A stretch of 56,255 bases of DNA from an uncultured Lachnospiraceae bacterium (GTDB lineage Bacteria > Bacillota > Clostridia > Lachnospirales > Lachnospiraceae). Positions 16,346 through 25,595 of the stretch are shown one piece after another. A program made the translations under genes and the position numbers. The stretch lies in the NCBI GenBank assembly GCA_902801415.1, contig CADCIK010000013.1, positions 1-56,255 of the forward strand, read 5' to 3'. Below the pieces are notes generated by a model. It ran no database searches and was not told the origin of the DNA. It worked only from the letters and a program-made list of their open reading frames with translations. Position 1 is the stretch's first letter; every line of letters starts with the position of its first letter.

Positions 16346-16681
16346 ATGGCGTTATGGGGATACAGACCGGTTCTGCCGGAATTTGCTATGGAGGATCCCG
16401 GCAGAGACTTTAAGGGATCCAGAGTCATAGAACAATATCATCTGAGTGAGAAAGCGCTCTATATACCGGACCGGGGATTTTCCTGGAGGTATATCCCGCT
16501 TGACAGGATCAGGGGCGTGATCCCGGGCCGGGAGAGCAGGGACGAAGAGAGCGCGATGGGCGGCTACCACATTGAACTGCCCACGATCCGCGTGATCTAC
16601 GGAAGCGGCGCGGAGGTGCTCACGGTGGAGAACAAGAGAGCGGCGGACGAACTGTTCGCGCTCCTGAGGAGAAAATATTAG
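16346..16681 (+). CDS. Small protein of unknown function
   Basis: The 111-aa protein is soluble, with alternating strands (ALYIPDRGFSWRYIPLDRI, GYHIELPTIRVIYGSG) and a closing helix (NKRAADELFALLRRKY). This layout recalls a bacterial PH-like domain, but I do not recognise the family. GCGGGAGA precedes ATG 16346. It lies between the AAA/VWA set and truA, and truA starts 21 bp after it. It may be a fourth member of the AAA/VWA set, or belong with truA. Confidence 0.6.
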   Translation: MALWGYRPVLPEFAMEDPGRDFKGSRVIEQYHLSEKALYIPDRGFSWRYIPLDRIRGVIPGRESRDEESAMGGYHIELPTIRVIYGSGAEVLTVENKRAADELFALLRRKY

Positions 16682-16701
16682 GGGAAATTGGCAGGTGTAA
16701 G

Positions 16702-17451
16702 ATGAAGAATTTCAAGCTTGTCGTCAGCTATGACGGCACACGGTATTTTGGCTGGGAGCATCAGCCGGATACGGATCTGACAATACAGGGGAAACTGGAG
16801 AGTGTGCTGAGCCAGATGCTGGACCTGCCCGAGGGAGAGACCGTGACGGTCATCGGCGCGGGGCGTACGGACGCGGGTGTGCACGCGCGCGCCATGACCT
16901 GCAACGTGCTTCTGGACACAGAGAAATCCGAGGATGAAATTCAGGCGTATATGAACCGCTATCTTCCCGATGACATCAGCGTGAACAGCGTGAAGCAGGC
17001 GGCAGACCGGTTCCACAGCCGCTTTAAGGCGATCGGCAAGACCTACCGCTATACCTGCTGGTACGGACCGACCAAGCCTGTATTTGACAGGCGGTATGTG
17101 ACAGTGCTGGAGCGGGAGCCGGACGTGGACCGCATGCGGGAAGCCGCGGAATATCTGACTGGCATGCACGATTACCGCAGCTTCTGCGGGAATACGCGCA
17201 TGAAAAAGTCGACGATCCGCGTTGTGGACGTGATCCGGATCGAGCAGAGCGGCAGTTATATCCGCTTCTACTACCACGGAAACGGCTTTCTGCAGAATAT
17301 GGTCAGGATCATGACGGGAACGCTTCTGGAGGTCGGTTACGGCAAGAGAGAACCGGAGGATATGGCAGGGATCCTGGAGGGCAAGAACCGGAAGCTGGCA
17401 GGCTATACGGCGCCCGCGCAGGGACTGTGTCTGATGAAGGTTGACTATTGA
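16702..17451 (+). CDS. truA: tRNA pseudouridine synthase A
   Basis: The 249-aa protein isomerises uridines 38-40 in the anticodon stem of tRNAs. The start VVSYDGTRYFGW, the catalytic GAGRTDAGVHA with Asp57, the RFHSRFKAIGKTYRY segment and the late GNGFLQNMVRIM motif are all typical. The length is normal. It may be co-transcribed with the small gene before it; the kinase gene follows after 51 bp. Confidence 0.96.
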   Translation: MKNFKLVVSYDGTRYFGWEHQPDTDLTIQGKLESVLSQMLDLPEGETVTVIGAGRTDAGVHARAMTCNVLLDTEKSEDEIQAYMNRYLPDDISVNSVKQAADRFHSRFKAIGKTYRYTCWYGPTKPVFDRRYVTVLEREPDVDRMREAAEYLTGMHDYRSFCGNTRMKKSTIRVVDVIRIEQSGSYIRFYYHGNGFLQNMVRIMTGTLLEVGYGKREPEDMAGILEGKNRKLAGYTAPAQGLCLMKVDY

Positions 17452-17502
17452 TCCTTCGAAGGACACTATCGACCGGAATGCTTTCATGATAAAGGAGGCG
17501 CT

Positions 17503-20043
17503 ATGATCGAACAGTATAAAGAAATGCTGCTGCAGTCCTTTCTGCAGGAATACAGCCGGATCTATCTGCTAGACCTGGAACAGGATACGATCGAAAAGAT
17601 CATGGAAGCGGACGATGTGCAGGACAAAGACCCAGTCCTTACCTTGTCCTATTCCGAGTTCAACAATGTCTACAGCAGCACGAGACTGGATCCCGGGTAT
17701 GCGAAGTGGAGATTCATGCAGGGAAGCGTTGAGAATATCCGCAAGCGTCTGGCCGAGCAGGATTGTTTTACGCTTTCTTACCAGATGCAGGACGGCAGCC
17801 GGAAGACCGTGGAGAACCGGATCCTTGAAAAGAGGGACGGCGTTCCCGTGAAAGCATTCGCATGCGTGCGAAAGGATGAAGGGGAACAGATCAGCGGAAC
17901 AGGACTATTATCCGGGGAAAGCGCCGACGACGCTTCTGCGGCAGAGAAAATCTCCGAGGCGCGCGGGAAGATCTTCCGGGGCACCGTCGCATATGATTCC
18001 GTCGGCACATTCGAGGCCAATGTGACCCGTAACCAGATGATCTCTGCAGACTATCTCGACAAAGATATCTTCTATCAGGTAGATGAAAGCGGAGTTACCG
18101 GCCCCTTTGACCTGCATATATCTGCGTGGAGAAAGAGGATCCTCTCGGACAACGTGCAGCAGTATGAAGAGCTGATGCGCATTGAGAATCTGCTCACATT
18201 GTTTGAGATGGGGCAGAGAGAACCCTGGACAGAATACATGGTAAAGGACAGATTCGGAAACCGTCTGTGGCTGAAGCAGATCATCGTGCTTTCCAGAGAT
18301 GATCTGACCGGAGATATCATGGCTCTGATCATAGTATGCGACGTGACAGAGAGAAAGAAGATCGAGATTGAGAATACCCGCCGCATGGATCTGATCATGG
18401 GACTGACCAAAGAGTACGAATCAGTCTACCTGGTCGATCTGGAAGCTGATTCCTATGAGATCTACAGGCGTAATGAAAGACTCATGAACAAATACAGGAG
18501 TGTATTTGTTCCCAGCTACACGGACAGCATAGAAGCTTTTGCCTATAAAGGGGTCTCCAGGCAGGACCGCGAAAACTTTTTGCAGCAGCTGGATATCCGG
18601 AACGTGGAAAAAGTACTCCGCAAAAAGAGCGGATTTACATTCACCTTCCGCACCGGAAATACAGGCGCGCCGCAGTATTATCAGGTGAAGGCAGTGCGGA
18701 TCGGATCGGGCAGATCCATGCAGATGCTGTTGGGATTCGCCAACATTGAGGAGGAGAGACAGGAGGAACTCAGAAAGAGAAGACTTCTGGAGACAGCGCT
18801 GGAACAGGCCCGTCAGGCGGATGACGCCAAGAGTACGTTCCTCTCCAATATGTCTCACGATATCCGGACGCCGATGAACGCCATCATCGGGTTTGCCAAC
18901 ATTGCTCAGGCCCATCTGGATGAGCCCGAAAGGGTCAGCGACAGCCTGCAGAAGATCAAGACGTCGAGCAACCATCTGCTGCAGCTGATCAACAACGTGC
19001 TGGATATGAGCCGGATCGAGAGCGGGCGCATGGTGCTGGAGGAGTCATGGATCAACCTGCGGGAGATCATAAAAGAGATCGAAGATCTCATGAAACCGGA
19101 GATCATGGCGCACAATCATGACTGTGAGTTCATTGTGGCAGACGAGCTGCCCGAATATGTGCTGTGCGACAAGCTCAGAATGACGCAGCTGCTGCTGAAC
19201 CTCATGAGCAATGCGGTGAAATATACGCCCAAGCAGGGCAGGATCAAACTGGAAGTGAAGGAAGGCTTTGGAGCGCCGACAGGTTATACGACGCTTGAAT
19301 TTGTGATCAGCGACACCGGTATCGGGATCAGCAAGGAATTCCAGAAGAGGCTCTTTGATCCGTTTGAGAGAGAGAACAATTCTACTGTCAGCAAGGTCAT
19401 GGGGAGCGGTCTGGGTATGCCGATCTGCAAGGGAATCGTGGATTCCATGGGCGGTTCGATGACTGTAGACAGCGTGCAGGGAAGAGGGACCGTGATCACT
19501 GTGCTTCTGGCCATGCGCTGCAGAGATTGTGACTCTGAGGAGAGGAGCAAAGAAAAAGCGGGAGAAGACCGCGATGGCAGCGACATCGCGATTTCCATCC
19601 CGACCAAAACGGCTGTGTTTACCCATAGGAGAACGCGCGGCGCCCGGAAAAAGAGCGGGCCGAGACGGATCCTTGTGGTCGAAGACAACGAGCTCAACAG
19701 GGAGATCGCGAAGGGGCTTCTGGAAGATGACGGGTACCTGGTCGAGACCGCTGAGGACGGCGAAACATCTGTTGTAATGATCGCAAGATCAGACAAGGAG
19801 TATTATGACGTGGTTCTCATGGACATACAGATGCCCGGTATTGATGGATACGAGGCGGCCAGGAGTATCAGAAGGCTATATGACAGGGAACACGCGGAGA
19901 TCCCGATCATAGCCATGACGGCCAACGCGTTTGACGAAGATATGGAAAAAGCCCGCAGCGCGGGAATGGACGGATATATTGCAAAACCCGTGGATCCCGA
20001 GTCCATCAGGAAAATCCTGGGCAGGATCCTTCCCGCGGAATAA
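17503..20043 (+). CDS. Hybrid sensor histidine kinase/response regulator
   Basis: The 846-aa protein has two PAS-like sensor regions in the first 400 residues, a short coiled coil, then a HisKA domain with the H-box SNMSHDIRTPMNAI (His452). The HATPase domain has an N-box (LMSNAVKYTP) and G-boxes (DTGIGI, GSGLGMPI). A receiver domain at the C-terminus has phospho-acceptor Asp774 (VLMDIQMPGIDGYEA). No transmembrane segment is apparent, so it should sense a cytoplasmic signal. AAAGGAGG lies before the ATG. No DNA-binding output domain or separate regulator is encoded beside it, so its output is unclear. Confidence 0.92.
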   Translation: MIEQYKEMLLQSFLQEYSRIYLLDLEQDTIEKIMEADDVQDKDPVLTLSYSEFNNVYSSTRLDPGYAKWRFMQGSVENIRKRLAEQDCFTLSYQMQDGSRKTVENRILEKRDGVPVKAFACVRKDEGEQISGTGLLSGESADDASAAEKISEARGKIFRGTVAYDSVGTFEANVTRNQMISADYLDKDIFYQVDESGVTGPFDLHISAWRKRILSDNVQQYEELMRIENLLTLFEMGQREPWTEYMVKDRFGNRLWLKQIIVLSRDDLTGDIMALIIVCDVTERKKIEIENTRRMDLIMGLTKEYESVYLVDLEADSYEIYRRNERLMNKYRSVFVPSYTDSIEAFAYKGVSRQDRENFLQQLDIRNVEKVLRKKSGFTFTFRTGNTGAPQYYQVKAVRIGSGRSMQMLLGFANIEEERQEELRKRRLLETALEQARQADDAKSTFLSNMSHDIRTPMNAIIGFANIAQAHLDEPERVSDSLQKIKTSSNHLLQLINNVLDMSRIESGRMVLEESWINLREIIKEIEDLMKPEIMAHNHDCEFIVADELPEYVLCDKLRMTQLLLNLMSNAVKYTPKQGRIKLEVKEGFGAPTGYTTLEFVISDTGIGISKEFQKRLFDPFERENNSTVSKVMGSGLGMPICKGIVDSMGGSMTVDSVQGRGTVITVLLAMRCRDCDSEERSKEKAGEDRDGSDIAISIPTKTAVFTHRRTRGARKKSGPRRILVVEDNELNREIAKGLLEDDGYLVETAEDGETSVVMIARSDKEYYDVVLMDIQMPGIDGYEAARSIRRLYDREHAEIPIIAMTANAFDEDMEKARSAGMDGYIAKPVDPESIRKILGRILPAE

Positions 20044-20057
20044 AATGAGGTAAGAAT

Positions 20058-20813
20058 ATGAGCAGTAAAGAGAAGCGGCCGGCACTGATCAGTGACTTTG
20101 ACAACACACTCTTTTTTCGCAATACAGAGGAGCGCTTTAAGGCGCAGGACATATTTGAGATCCTTTTCTTTCAGAAAAGGGGCGGTATATTCGGCATCTG
20201 CACGGGCCGCTCGCCTGACAGCGTGCTGGACACGATCAGCAGCTTTATGCACCCGGACTTTATCATCTCGGTGAGCGGCGCGCTGATCGTCGACGGGGAG
20301 GGAAATGTCCTGGACAAGCAGTGCATGGACCTAGCGACCACGGAAGCCATATACAATAGGTTTAAGGACTGCGCCAGGGTGGTCGTCCATGCGGACGGCC
20401 GCGTCTACGCGCTCTGCAAAGCGGAGTATAAACTTCAGGTGCAGATCTATTCCTGCAGCGAGCTTCCCGCAGACCGGATCTATGGTGTATCCATGCGTCT
20501 TCCGGATGAAAACGCGGCAGCAGAGGCGGCGAGGCTCATTGAGGAAGAATACGGCGATAAGGTGTCTGCCTTCCAGAACCTTGTCAATGTGGACATCGTG
20601 GCAGCCGGATGCTCCAAGGGGACGGGAGCTGCCAGAGTCAGGGAACTGTTTCCGATCGGCCGGATGGGCGGGATCGGGGATTCCTACAATGACCTGCCGC
20701 TCATCGAGGCGGCGGATGTCGGATTCACCTTCCCGACCGCGCCTGAACCCCTCAGGGACGCGTCGGACCATATCGTGCTCTCCGTATCCCAGGCGATCGA
20801 GAAGATGGGATAA
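20058..20813 (+). CDS. HAD-superfamily (Cof-like) phosphatase
   Basis: The 251-aa protein has HAD motif I DFDNT (Asp13, Asp15), an ICTGR motif II with the C2-type cap after it, a motif III lysine in CSKG, and motif IV GDSYNDLPLIEAA. These features match Cof-type HAD-IIB phosphatases, which hydrolyse sugar phosphates, cofactor phosphates or similar. The substrate cannot be read from sequence. ATGAGGTAAG precedes the start. It follows the kinase gene by 14 bp and may share its transcript. Confidence 0.88.
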   Translation: MSSKEKRPALISDFDNTLFFRNTEERFKAQDIFEILFFQKRGGIFGICTGRSPDSVLDTISSFMHPDFIISVSGALIVDGEGNVLDKQCMDLATTEAIYNRFKDCARVVVHADGRVYALCKAEYKLQVQIYSCSELPADRIYGVSMRLPDENAAAEAARLIEEEYGDKVSAFQNLVNVDIVAAGCSKGTGAARVRELFPIGRMGGIGDSYNDLPLIEAADVGFTFPTAPEPLRDASDHIVLSVSQAIEKMG

Positions 20814-20830
20814 TACATGGGCGGACATAG

Positions 20831-20873
20831 CGGACCCCCGTCCGATGCCATCGAGGCACCGGACGGGGGTCCG
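20831..20873. terminator. Strong inverted repeat between convergent genes (terminator-like)
   Basis: A perfect 14-bp inverted repeat (CGGACCCCCGTCCG with CGGACGGGGGTCCG, 15-nt loop) lies between the HAD gene and the opposite-strand lipoprotein gene. The U-tract is weak on both sides, so it may act as a bidirectional terminator or RNA 3'-end stabiliser. Confidence 0.7.
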
Positions 20874-20885
20874 ATCCTTTCGCGT

Positions 20886-22787
20886 TCAATCTGCATCAGA
20901 GGCGCTTTCCATTGCTTCTTCCCACGAAGTGAGAGAAGGCCAGCTTTCATCCCCAAGCGTTTTTCTCAGGAAACGGAAATAGAAGCCGAGCTTTTCCCGC
21001 ACATGCTCTCCGCTGAAGCAGTATTTGTAAGGACTGCTGCCTGCAAGAAGGTTTTCCATGAGCCTCGCGCGGTCCTCCATGGCGTAGGTCTTACTGTAGG
21101 GATCTATGAAGTAGACCTCATCGGCGGGCCATCCGTCCATGGCCGTGTGATCGGGGCTGCCGACCGTCTCATAGCTTTCACCGTTCTCGTCGATATATGC
21201 CTCGTAGTAAGAGAATCCCTCGGGATTCATGCTGTTCCACGCCTCCTCGTCCCAGATCCCCTCTCCCAGGAACCGGTAGTCAGCGGCGTGTGTCAGTTCG
21301 TGGATCACGGTATCAGGCGAGAGGTCGTCATACAGATCGAAGGCGAGCTGCATCACGCCGTCGGATTCTGTGGCGAAGGCGCCGGCGTTGGATATATTGC
21401 TGTCCGCGTTATGAGGCGTCAAAGGCCCCGTCAGATAGAAGGCGATGTCACGGTAATAGCTTCCCTTGAGCGCGTCAAAATATCCATCCGGATACAGGGA
21501 CAGCACATTGTCCAGTACGGACAGGGAGCCGTCGATCACGGGGGCGTCCGTAACCGGCTGCGCGGCGTAGTCGGAAAATTCAGAGGGAATATTGGTGCCC
21601 AGAACGATCCGGACGCCGTATCTTTCTTCCAGATCAGATGCCCTGCGGCTCAGATCGCCGTAGTCGGCAGCGGGCGGCTCTGTATAAGGCTCTGTATCAG
21701 GCGCCTTCCATCCAGTGCCTTTACAGGCGGCTGTGTCCCAGAGAAAGACCCGGACCGGTCCCGTGACCGGATCGCGCAGGGTCCATAAGCACCAGTCTCC
21801 GCACATCGCCGGTGAACCCGGCGCAAAGACGATGTTTCCGGCTGTGTTTTCGGGAGACTGCGCCGCCGCCCCGCCCAGGAGCATGTCCTGTACTGAATCC
21901 GGCAGTACGAGCTCTTTTTTGGCTCCGTCCGCAGGAACACAGACAGAGATCACCGGTTCGGTCCGGAAGGAGGTGCCCATGAGGCGCCCGCTCTCAAAGG
22001 CCAGATAGCGGCCGGGATCCATATCGCACTGATAATAGGCGCTCTCCCCGCTCACGGGATCCACGTCCACAAAGATCCGTTCGGAAGGATCCGTTCTCAG
22101 AGCGGTGACAAAAGACAGCTTTCCGGCATGGCCTGTGACAACGGGCGTAAGAGATCCATAGGTATAGGGCAGCTTCCAGACAGGCTCGGACAGCCCGCCG
22201 GCAGTGAGCCCGCAAATGATCCCTCTGCCGGAGGAAAGCCAGAGGCGCCCGTCCAGAGCATAGATTTCAGCGTCTGAAAACCACGAGGGAAGGACAGCCT
22301 TATCGGGGGTCTGTCCGGGCAGATAGAGAACACCGCGCCGGTCGTAAACACTCAGAGGATCTGTGGATAGAACACAGATCCCGTCCTCGTCCCATTCTTT
22401 CTCTTCCGTCTCCCCGGAGCCCGGGATCCGGTCAAAGGAGGCCAGATCTGTCACAGATCCATCCTTAAGATCCAGTGATCTGATCTGACAATGTGTAATG
22501 GAGGAGTCCCCGTCTTCGTCTGCACTGTAAAGAAGGACGAGGCGCGTCTCATCATAGAGCCCGCAGCTGAGCAGCGTGCCTGTCTGATCCACAGTCAGCG
22601 ATGTGAGGTCATAGAGTTCTCCCTCGGGCGAATCGATCCGGAGGGGTTTTATAAAGGACAGAACCTGGCTCCGGTCTCCGCCCTGAGCAGGTCCGCTCTG
22701 GCCGGAACAGGCGGTCATAATGAGAGAGCAGACCAAAAAGAGCATGATCAATACGCCTCGCAGGCGATCATTGTGTGAAAATTCCAT
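20886..22787 (-). CDS. Lipoprotein with beta-propeller-like region and C-terminal zincin motif
   Basis: The 633-aa precursor has a lipoprotein signal peptide ending at Cys27 (LIMTAC followed by SGQSG). Residues of about 40-390 are rich in short beta strands (repeated G-x-L-x-x-C/F, DGRLWLSSG), suggesting a beta-propeller. The C-terminal third has VIHELTHAADYRFLGEG, an HExxH zinc site (His496, His500) with downstream acidic residues that could supply the third ligand. It is probably a surface-exposed metallopeptidase or a relative. The start ATG 22787 has GAGG upstream and is preferred over the TTG at 22808. I do not recognise a named family. Confidence 0.75.
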   Translation of the reverse strand: MEFSHNDRLRGVLIMLFLVCSLIMTACSGQSGPAQGGDRSQVLSFIKPLRIDSPEGELYDLTSLTVDQTGTLLSCGLYDETRLVLLYSADEDGDSSITHCQIRSLDLKDGSVTDLASFDRIPGSGETEEKEWDEDGICVLSTDPLSVYDRRGVLYLPGQTPDKAVLPSWFSDAEIYALDGRLWLSSGRGIICGLTAGGLSEPVWKLPYTYGSLTPVVTGHAGKLSFVTALRTDPSERIFVDVDPVSGESAYYQCDMDPGRYLAFESGRLMGTSFRTEPVISVCVPADGAKKELVLPDSVQDMLLGGAAAQSPENTAGNIVFAPGSPAMCGDWCLWTLRDPVTGPVRVFLWDTAACKGTGWKAPDTEPYTEPPAADYGDLSRRASDLEERYGVRIVLGTNIPSEFSDYAAQPVTDAPVIDGSLSVLDNVLSLYPDGYFDALKGSYYRDIAFYLTGPLTPHNADSNISNAGAFATESDGVMQLAFDLYDDLSPDTVIHELTHAADYRFLGEGIWDEEAWNSMNPEGFSYYEAYIDENGESYETVGSPDHTAMDGWPADEVYFIDPYSKTYAMEDRARLMENLLAGSSPYKYCFSGEHVREKLGFYFRFLRKTLGDESWPSLTSWEEAMESASDAD

Positions 22788-22956
22788 TGTTGGATACCTC
22801 AGTATCAAATAAATATGATAAGATGTTACCGATCATATAACGGTATAGGATCGGAGAACACAAATCCGCAGCGGATCTTTTCTAAGATGATACCATAAAA
22901 CGCCGGATTACAATCCGGGGCTGCGGCAGGCAAATACAAAAAAGTCGGAGGCGGAG

Positions 22957-23769
22957 ATGAAAGAGTACGGATTTATCGGTGTCGGAAATATGGCGGGCGC
23001 TATGATCGGAGGGATCCTCAGGAGCCGGAAAGCAGAGCCTTCACAGATCATAGGTTCATGCAGGTCGCCTAAGAGCAGAGATAAGGCGCAGGCACTCTAT
23101 CAGATCGGGATGACGGGAGACAACCGGGAAGTCGCGAAAGAAGCGAAGATCCTCTTTCTCTGTGTCAAGCCGCAGTTTCTGGACGGCGTGATCGGGGAGA
23201 TCAGAGAGGTGATCAGGCCGGATCAGCTGATCGTCAGCATTGTGGCGGGACGGAGCGTATCGTATTTTCAGAAGGAGCTCGGAAGCGGGATCCGTCTCAT
23301 CCGCCTGATGCCCAATACGCCGGCATTGGTCGGAGAAGGCATGACGGCAGCCTGCGCGAGCGAGAGTGTTTCTGAAGAAGAAATGCAGACGATCGCGGAT
23401 CTGTGTGGCACCTTCGGAAGGTTTGAAGCCGTACCTGAGAGGCTCTTTGATGTGGTGACTGCTGTCAGCGGCAGTTCTCCCGCGTATGTCTTTATGATGA
23501 TGGAAGCAATGGCGGATGCGGCCGTACTGGGCGGCATGCCCAGGGCACAGGCCTACCAGTTTGTGGGACAGGCCGTACTGGGCAGCGCGAAGATGATGCT
23601 GGAGACCGGAAAGCATCCCGGAGAGCTCAAGGATATGGTCTGCTCCCCCGCAGGCACGACGATCGAAGCGGTCCGGGTTCTCGAAGAGAGAGGCCTTCGC
23701 TCCTCAATTATGGAGGGAACGCGCGCCTGCATGGAAAAATCTGCGGCTATGAATGCCTCAAAAAGCTGA
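22957..23769 (+). CDS. proC: Pyrroline-5-carboxylate reductase
   Basis: The 270-aa enzyme makes the last step of proline synthesis, reducing pyrroline-5-carboxylate with NAD(P)H. The N-terminal dinucleotide motif is GFIGVGNMAGAMIGG. VKPQ and MPNTPALVGEGM follow, and the C-terminal signature runs from AVSGSSPAYVFM to SPAGTTIEA. The length is normal. CGGAGGCGGAG lies before the ATG. proA/proB are not in the window. It stands alone, divergent from the lipoprotein gene. Confidence 0.96.
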   Translation: MKEYGFIGVGNMAGAMIGGILRSRKAEPSQIIGSCRSPKSRDKAQALYQIGMTGDNREVAKEAKILFLCVKPQFLDGVIGEIREVIRPDQLIVSIVAGRSVSYFQKELGSGIRLIRLMPNTPALVGEGMTAACASESVSEEEMQTIADLCGTFGRFEAVPERLFDVVTAVSGSSPAYVFMMMEAMADAAVLGGMPRAQAYQFVGQAVLGSAKMMLETGKHPGELKDMVCSPAGTTIEAVRVLEERGLRSSIMEGTRACMEKSAAMNASKS

Positions 23770-23775
23770 TAAACA

Positions 23776-23804
23776 TTGCATTTGCGGGGCAAATAGAGTA
23801 TTTT
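23776..23804 (+). promoter_or_regulatory. Probable promoter for the LCP-family gene
   Basis: TTGCAT (23776-23781), a 17-bp spacer and TATTTT (23799-23804), about 58 bp before the start codon. Confidence 0.55.
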
Positions 23805-23861
23805 AATAAAGATATTGTAAAGATAGTGTTTTTTCGTGCATAAGGAGAAATAAAGAATAAG

Positions 23862-25421
23862 ATGAGCAGTGAGAAAGTCAGCCCGCAGAGAAAGAGGACG
23901 CAGAAGAAAAAGCGCGCTGTCAGCAAACGGAAAGCACAGCAGAGAAAGATCAACAGATATATTCGCATAACGGGCCGCGTGGCGTTCATCATCCAGGCGC
24001 TGCTGTCGCTGATCCTGGTGATCACGATTGCGAGATCCCGCATGCTCCCTATGAAATACATGTTCCTGATCTTTGTGGTATTCGCATTCCTCTCGGCAGT
24101 CACACTGCTGATGAACCTGCGGCGCAACAGAAAGATCCGGATCGCCGGAACAGGCATCAGCGCCGTTATGATCGTACTGGTACTGGTGCTCACCACCTAT
24201 TTCAACAAGACCATGGGACTTCTGTCAGTCGGAAGCAAGGCCCTCAAGACAGACAATATGGTCGTTGTTGTCCGTGCCGATGATCCCGCGCAGGACCTCG
24301 GAGACGCCCGTGAGTACAATTATGCCGTACACAGACCCGCGTCAGAGACCGGCGGCAGCAATGCAATGATCACGGACATCGAGGAAGTGCTTTCCTCCAG
24401 GATCAATGTGAAGGAATACGGCAGCGATATCGAAGCGGCCAAGGCCCTTCTGGACGGCGAAGTCGACGCGGCGATCTACAACAAGGCGTATACGTCGGTC
24501 ATTGCTGAGTCACTTGAAAATGACGAATATGAAGACCAGGTCAGAGTTCTGTACCAGTATGGTATTGAGACCAGTATCGATAAGGGAGACGTCAAAGTAG
24601 GAGAGCCCTTCAACGTTATGATCAGCGGCATCGACGTTTACGGCGATATCTCGCAGACCAGCCGAAGCGACGTCAACATCATCGTTACGGTCAATCCCAA
24701 GACCAAGAAGATCCTCCTGACATCCACACCCAGAGATTACTATGTTCCGATCCCGGGCGTTTCGGACGGCGTGCGCGATAAGCTCACCCATGCCGGCATC
24801 TACGGCGTCGACGCTTCCATGAGGACCCTGGAGGAGCTCTATGGCGTGGACATCACCTATTTCGTACGCGTCAACTTTGATACTCTGATCAAACTTGTAG
24901 ACGCGATGGACGGACTGGACGTCTATGTCGAGTATCCTTTCGACTGCTATACGGATGAATACCACTTCGACAAGGGCTGGCACGACATGTTCGGCGACCA
25001 GGTCCTGGCATTCTGCAGAGAGAGATACAGTTTCGCGGACGGCGATAACCAGAGAGGACGCAACCAGGAGCAGGTGCTCAAGGCGCTTCTGGAGAAGATG
25101 ATGTCACCCGCGATCCTGCCGCACTACGCGGACATTCTTGACAGCCTGGACGGATTCTTCCAGCTCAACATGCCTCAGGAAAAGATCGCGGAGCTGGTCA
25201 ACATGCAGCTGACGGACAACGCGCACTGGGAGATCCTCAAGCAGACCGCGGAGCAGGGCGACAGCGCGCTGGAGACCACCTATTCCACAGGCTCCACGCC
25301 GCTCTATGTAATGTGGCCTGATGACGCAAGCGTCAAGGTCAACGCGGCCAGGATCGAGATGATCCTGAATGAAGGCTACAACAGGACGCAGGAGACAACC
25401 ACCGCATCCGCACAGCAGTGA
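23862..25421 (+). CDS. LytR-CpsA-Psr (LCP) family glycopolymer transferase
   Basis: The 519-aa protein has a very basic N-terminus and three hydrophobic segments (about 40-60, 64-85 and 93-112). An extracytoplasmic accessory region follows, then the LCP domain from about residue 250. LCP features include FNVMISGIDVYGD, SDVNIIVTVNP, LTSTPRDYYV with the phosphate-binding Arg, DKLTHAGIYG and RNQEQVLKALL. LCP enzymes attach wall teichoic acid-like or capsular polymers from lipid carriers to peptidoglycan. The TM pattern and an insert before the LCP core fit the larger clostridial type. It ends at a bidirectional terminator. Confidence 0.92.
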   Translation: MSSEKVSPQRKRTQKKKRAVSKRKAQQRKINRYIRITGRVAFIIQALLSLILVITIARSRMLPMKYMFLIFVVFAFLSAVTLLMNLRRNRKIRIAGTGISAVMIVLVLVLTTYFNKTMGLLSVGSKALKTDNMVVVVRADDPAQDLGDAREYNYAVHRPASETGGSNAMITDIEEVLSSRINVKEYGSDIEAAKALLDGEVDAAIYNKAYTSVIAESLENDEYEDQVRVLYQYGIETSIDKGDVKVGEPFNVMISGIDVYGDISQTSRSDVNIIVTVNPKTKKILLTSTPRDYYVPIPGVSDGVRDKLTHAGIYGVDASMRTLEELYGVDITYFVRVNFDTLIKLVDAMDGLDVYVEYPFDCYTDEYHFDKGWHDMFGDQVLAFCRERYSFADGDNQRGRNQEQVLKALLEKMMSPAILPHYADILDSLDGFFQLNMPQEKIAELVNMQLTDNAHWEILKQTAEQGDSALETTYSTGSTPLYVMWPDDASVKVNAARIEMILNEGYNRTQETTTASAQQ

Positions 25422-25520
25422 GCCCCTGCGGATGATCATGCGGCAGCCGGCAAAAGGACGCGGTTTTCCCGCAGCCACAAGTGCGCCGCGTGAATCGGAT
25501 AATAAAGATCATTAAGAAAG

Positions 25521-25555
25521 AAAAAACCCGCAGGGCTGAGCCTTGCGGGTTTTTT
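25521..25555. terminator. Bidirectional intrinsic terminator
   Basis: AAAAAACCCGCAGGGC pairs with GCCTTGCGGGTTTTTT. The A-run and T-run flank the stem, so it works for both the LCP gene (plus) and the PAP2-like gene (minus). Confidence 0.93.
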
Positions 25556-25595
25556 AAGTACATGTTTTCAGTATTATGTTCCCAATAAGCAGCGG

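Noticed and set aside
20831-20873. Insertion-sequence terminal repeat
   Set aside because: It is a single hairpin between convergent genes, with no transposase and no target duplication.
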